Assembly (NCBI GenBank): GCA_021781855.1
Contig: JAJXWC010000109.1
Coordinates: 1-7,498 of the forward strand
Reading direction: 5' to 3'
Source of the DNA: Bacillota bacterium
Lineage (GTDB): Bacteria > Bacillota > Bacilli > Lactobacillales > Streptococcaceae
Length of the DNA stretch: 7,498 nt
Position 1 is the first letter of the stretch. Every line of letters begins with the position of its first letter. The notes beneath the pieces were generated by a model, which saw nothing but the letters and a program-made list of their open reading frames with translations, was not told where the DNA came from and made no database searches. The translations under genes and the position numbers were made by a program. This document shows positions 5,266 to 7,498 of this stretch, piece by piece.

Positions 5266-6759
5266 TCAATTCGTCAAAACTTGTTTAGGGTTGAGACGAA
5301 GAATGCCGATTGAAGCAAGACCAACAGCAAGCGCTGCAATCAGAATCGCAATGCCCAAAAGCATCAGGATTTCAGTCGGAGAGGTCTTAATATTCAGTTT
5401 TTCAATCTCTTTTGCTTGTGCCGAATTACCAAAGCCAAAGGCAGAACCTGCACGTCCTACAAATCCGCCACCGTTGCCTGCTGGACGCTGCATTTGACCG
5501 CCACCATTGCCGCCAGGGAAACCTGAAGGAGTCGAAGAAGTTTGTGTGGTTTCTTGAGAAAGAAGTTGCTGACCTACTACATTACCTACAACATTTCCTC
5601 CTGCAGAAGCAAGTGCAACTGAAACAATCATGACCATAATCAATTCGGCAAAGAATTGACCAATAACTTTAATTCTTGATTCACCAAGACTCATCAAAAC
5701 ACCAATTTCGAAACGACGCTCGCGAACCATCAGCATAACAATCAAGCCTAAGATAATTGCACCTGCAATCGCTACAAGAATTACGATATTCTTAGCAAAA
5801 CCTGCAACGTTACCCAAAGTTGTCTTAGCGGTCTGATAAGCAGAATCATCTTTTGCAATTTGGAATTCATCATTGTTGACCAGTTTCGTTGCTTCTGTCA
5901 CAAAGCTGTCTGCATTTCCAGGGTCAGACATATTATAAGTTGCACTAGAGATTTGGCCTGATGTCCCCTTGATTGTATTTGCTAAAGAAAGAGCGCTGTA
6001 TATCGTATTCATATATTGGATAGATTGCTCACTTGAATTGCTGCTTTTTGTTGTGAAAATACCAACAACAGTCATTTTGTAAGTTTTAGTACTATCTGAT
6101 GTATTCTTTAATGTAAAAGTCGAGCCAACTTTCAAATTATTTTGGCTTGCCAAAGTTGATTCAATAACAACATTGTTCGTTCCAGCATCTGAGCTATCAA
6201 TAGCACGACCAGAAGTAATTTCGTAAGAACCTGTAAAACTAGCATCCGTTGAGAGGGCATTTGTTCCTGTGATAGAGAAATCACCTTGTGAACCGCCTGG
6301 CATACCACCGCCAAATCCACCGCGTCCTTGTCCCTGAGTGTCACTGTTTGATGTGCTTGTACTTGTGTCAGAAACTTTTGTGATACCAGAATCCGCATCC
6401 GCTGAAACATTATTCAACAGAAAACTGTATGATTTGACACCAGAGAGATTAGCAATTTTTTGTGCGGTCGTTTCAGCAATCGTCGGCATCGTAATCGCAA
6501 AGTGATTTCCGCCTGTTGTTGAAGTGCTTGACGAGCTTGCTGAACTTTGCGCTTTTTTAATCATATTCTGAAAATTAACAGATAATGATACTGTTGCTCC
6601 TGCTGCTTTTTCTGCATTTGCGATTGAAGCATTTGCCGCCGAATTGATAACCAAGCCAGACAAGACAAAAACTAGAATTGCTGTAAAGGTGACAATGAGC
6701 AAGATTGTCCGAGAGAGTTTAGCTTTTGTAAAAAGCCATGCACGTCTAATAAAATCCAT
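5266..6759 (-). CDS. ABC transporter permease, FtsX/MacB family, with Gly-rich insertions
   Basis: A 497-residue permease with the MacB/YknZ layout: one helix at about 19-40, a large extracellular domain to about 320, then helices at about 322-346, 371-395 and 463-487. RERRFEIGVLMSLGESR (346-362) is the FtsX-family cytoplasmic motif after the second helix. The extracellular domain carries a Ser/Thr-rich stretch (71-82) and a Gly-rich patch QGRGGFGGGMPGGSQG (144-159). The loop between the last two helices carries a second Gly-rich patch (about 411-445). ATG is preceded by TGAGGA seven bases upstream. MacB-like systems export peptides, antibiotics or other compounds, or transmit envelope signals; the substrate here is unknown. 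A typical adaptor protein (YknX-like) is absent, its place being taken by the small Gly-rich protein upstream. Confidence 0.93.
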   Translation of the reverse strand: MDFIRRAWLFTKAKLSRTILLIVTFTAILVFVLSGLVINSAANASIANAEKAAGATVSLSVNFQNMIKKAQSSASSSSTSTTGGNHFAITMPTIAETTAQKIANLSGVKSYSFLLNNVSADADSGITKVSDTSTSTSNSDTQGQGRGGFGGGMPGGSQGDFSITGTNALSTDASFTGSYEITSGRAIDSSDAGTNNVVIESTLASQNNLKVGSTFTLKNTSDSTKTYKMTVVGIFTTKSSNSSEQSIQYMNTIYSALSLANTIKGTSGQISSATYNMSDPGNADSFVTEATKLVNNDEFQIAKDDSAYQTAKTTLGNVAGFAKNIVILVAIAGAIILGLIVMLMVRERRFEIGVLMSLGESRIKVIGQFFAELIMVMIVSVALASAGGNVVGNVVGQQLLSQETTQTSSTPSGFPGGNGGGQMQRPAGNGGGFVGRAGSAFGFGNSAQAKEIEKLNIKTSPTEILMLLGIAILIAALAVGLASIGILRLNPKQVLTN

Positions 6760-6768
6760 AATAAATCC

Positions 6769-6891
6769 TCATTTTCTACTGTTTTTTTGATTTGAAAGCG
6801 TACAAACTGCCGTCAAAATCAATATGAGTTCAATAATTTCAATGATTATTGTTATAATCCCATTGAACCATTTGCTGAAACGCTGTTCGAA
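6769..6891 (-). pseudogene. Out-of-frame membrane-helix stretch, likely lost C-terminus of the upstream Gly-rich protein
   Basis: In the -1 frame relative to the Gly-rich gene, 40 sense codons read FEQRFSKWFNG, then a strongly hydrophobic IITIIIEIIELILILTAVC, then a basic tail SNQKNSRK and TGA. The stop overlaps the TGAGGA Shine-Dalgarno site of the permease gene, as real operon genes often do. There is no ATG, GTG or TTG before the helix, so it cannot be translated alone from a usual start. A single-base frameshift in the last 14 codons of the upstream gene would join them. No classical slippery heptamer is present, so a mutation or sequencing error is more likely than programmed frameshifting. 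Confidence 0.4.
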
Positions 6892-7211
6892 TTATCGCCA
6901 GTATTTGAACCTGAATTTAAGTTACCGCCAAAATTACTGTTTGTTGAAGCGCCAGTATTGGCATCCGCACCAGAACCACCAGATATCGAATTCGAGTTAG
7001 CTCCTGAAGGTAACTGATTTCCCCCATTGCCGCCAAACATTCCGCCGCCATTATTTCCAAAGCGCTCCGACATTCGCTGTGCCAAATTCGTCTGTTGCGT
7101 ATTTCCTCGATTTTGTCCAATAAAGAAACCACCAACACCGCCAACGATAAACGTAATTAACGCTACCGAAATAATAACAAACTTACCTTTAAAAAAATTT
7201 TTAATCTTCAT
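6852..7211 (-). CDS. Membrane-anchored Gly/Ser/Asn-rich protein of an ABC operon
   Basis: A 119-residue protein of no family I recognise. It has a short basic start (MKIKNFFKGK), one transmembrane helix at about 11-32 (FVIISVALITFIVGGVGG), and a low-complexity remainder rich in Gly, Ser and Asn (GGNGGNQLPSG, SISGGSGADANTG), expected outside the cell. There is no lipobox cysteine and no biotinyl-lipoyl or RND-adaptor sequence. The start is the ATG after AGAAAGG. It is the first gene of the operon, 92 bases before the permease, whose extracellular loops carry similar Gly-rich patches; this suggests the two proteins interact or share an origin. The C-terminus may be truncated by a frameshift (see the out-of-frame stretch at 6769-6891). 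It may stand in for the adaptor found in Ykn-like systems. Confidence 0.75.
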   Translation of the reverse strand: MKIKNFFKGKFVIISVALITFIVGGVGGFFIGQNRGNTQQTNLAQRMSERFGNNGGGMFGGNGGNQLPSGANSNSISGGSGADANTGASTNSNFGGNLNSGSNTGDNSNSVSANGSMGL

Positions 7212-7226
7212 TTTCTGCCTTTCTAA

Positions 7227-7240
7227 GAACGAATTCGTTC
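7227..7240. promoter_or_regulatory. Perfect 14-bp palindrome in the ABC operon leader, candidate operator
   Basis: GAACGAATTCGTTC is an exact palindrome lying between the predicted transcription start (about 7253) and the Shine-Dalgarno site. Position and symmetry suit a dimeric repressor of TetR or MarR type. The regulator is not in the window. Confidence 0.45.
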
Positions 7241-7259
7241 ATAATTTAATACTGAACAG

Positions 7260-7265
7260 ATTATA
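7260..7265 (-). promoter_or_regulatory. Candidate -10 of the ABC operon promoter
   Basis: A consensus TATAAT (7265-7260, minus strand) lies about 50 bases before the first gene. No good -35 is seen at 16-18 bases; instead a dyad GACTT-TCTT-AAGTC (7287-7274) occupies that zone, so an activator or repressor may act there. Confidence 0.45.
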
Positions 7266-7340
7266 GTCTCCTTGACTTAAGAAAGTCTTAGCAGGAACTG
7301 AATTCAAGCTAAAATATATTTTTCGTCTGAGATGAAAAGC

Positions 7341-7376
7341 ACAAAAAAACGTCCGACCTCACGAACGTTTTTTTAC
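7341..7376. terminator. Terminator or attenuator hairpin just before a plus-strand ribosome binding site
   Basis: Thirteen-base arms at 7343-7355 and 7362-7374 form AAAAAAACGTCCG / CGAACGTTTTTTT with a six-base loop. On the minus strand all positions pair (one G-U); on the plus strand one C-A mismatch remains. On the plus strand the T-run is followed within a few bases by AAGGAG and an ATG, the layout of a transcription attenuator. On the minus strand it would stop transcripts coming from the right-edge element. Confidence 0.65.
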
Positions 7377-7389
7377 AAGGAGTAAACTT

Positions 7390-7461
7390 ATGAAAAAATT
7401 TTTATCTCAGCAGTACGTGCTAATACCCCCGCCTTTTAGGCGGTGGGATAAGCAGTACTAA
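7390..7461 (+). pseudogene. Start of a plus-strand gene, apparently interrupted by the right-edge element
   Basis: AAGGAG (7377-7382) lies 7 bases before ATG 7390, one of the best ribosome binding sites in the window. The frame begins MKKFLSQ, then runs into the GC-rich hairpin and stops at TAA 7459-7461 after 23 codons. The residues from about the seventh onward are encoded by the hairpin element, so the likely reading is that an insertion near 7405-7412 cut the gene after about six codons. The gene cannot be identified. Confidence 0.4.
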
Positions 7462-7464
7462 GCT
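7412..7464 (-). mobile_element. Structured element, copy 2: possible IS200/IS605-type end
   Basis: The minus strand forms AGTAC-TGCT (7459-7451) pairing with AGCA-C-GTACT (7421-7412, one bulged C), then AT/AT, CCC/GGG with a bulged A, and a tip CCGCCT-AAA-AGGCGG. Such GC-rich imperfect hairpins in an AT-rich genome are typical of the single-strand ends recognised by IS200/IS605 transposases. A minus-strand open frame enters from the right and ends inside the hairpin loop, as expected for the tnpB side of such an element. The transposase itself would be outside the window, so this remains an inference. Confidence 0.45.
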
Positions 7465-7498
7465 TCGAATTTCGCTCGACTAAACTTGGTGGGAGTTG
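7436..7498 (-). CDS. Possible 3' end of a gene carried by the right-edge element
   Basis: An open minus-strand frame of 20 codons (LPPSLVERNSKLSTAYPTA at its end) enters from beyond the window and stops at TAA 7438-7436 in the hairpin loop. The equivalent frame in the spx-leader copy reads ELSAAYLAAL and then a stop. If the element is of IS200/IS605 type this would be the C-terminus of a TnpB-like protein, but I do not recognise the residues themselves. Confidence 0.3.
   Translation of the reverse strand, partial: QLPPSLVERNSKLSTAYPTA

Noticed and set aside
1..7498. tRNA, rRNA, CRISPR array or phage genes
   Set aside because: No cloverleaf, no rRNA blocks, no regularly spaced repeats and no phage-type proteins were seen.

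Overview
The window is AT-rich with Firmicute-type promoters and Shine-Dalgarno sites. Its gene set (an L19 gene, a relP-type small alarmone synthetase beside a two-component system, an Spx paralogue and an MacB/Ykn-like ABC transporter) points to Streptococcaceae, most likely Lactococcus or a near relative. The genus is an inference from gene content; no species-level marker is visible.

Layout from left to right. 1-245: possible first codons of a minus-strand gene at the edge, a terminator, a 5'-truncated remnant of a PII signalling protein gene (glnB), and the rplS terminator. 246-720: rplS (minus) with its leader and a strong promoter. 800-3501: a minus-strand relP-relR-relS locus consisting of a (p)ppGpp synthetase, a receiver-only response regulator and a sensor histidine kinase. 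3502-3865: a 364-bp divergent intergenic region with a relP promoter touching the start codon, a dyad plus cre-like site, and the spx promoter and long leader. 3866-4276: spx (plus). 4277-4530: a convergent intergenic region ending in a strong hairpin. 4531-7265: a minus-strand ABC transporter operon (Gly/Ser/Asn-rich membrane-anchored protein, FtsX/MacB-type permease, ATPase) with a perfect palindrome in its 5' leader. 7341-7498: a terminator-like hairpin, the first codons of a plus-strand gene, then a GC-rich hairpin element resembling an IS200/IS605-type end.

How the parts relate. RelP makes alarmone; RelS and RelR form a signalling pair in the same locus, as in the relPRS operon known from Streptococcus mutans. 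RelR has no DNA-binding domain here, so its output is probably not direct promoter binding. Spx is a thiol-based RNA polymerase-binding stress regulator, divergent from relP. The ABC system looks like a three-gene export or envelope-stress unit of unknown substrate.

The most unusual signals are: (1) a structured element present twice, in the spx leader and at the right edge, with compensatory base changes between the copies; (2) the receiver-only RelR; (3) a relP transcript predicted to be almost leaderless; (4) an out-of-frame membrane-helix coding stretch just after the Gly-rich gene, suggesting a frameshift; (5) the glnB remnant joined to the rplS terminator; and (6) a plus-strand gene apparently cut off after about six codons by the right-edge element.
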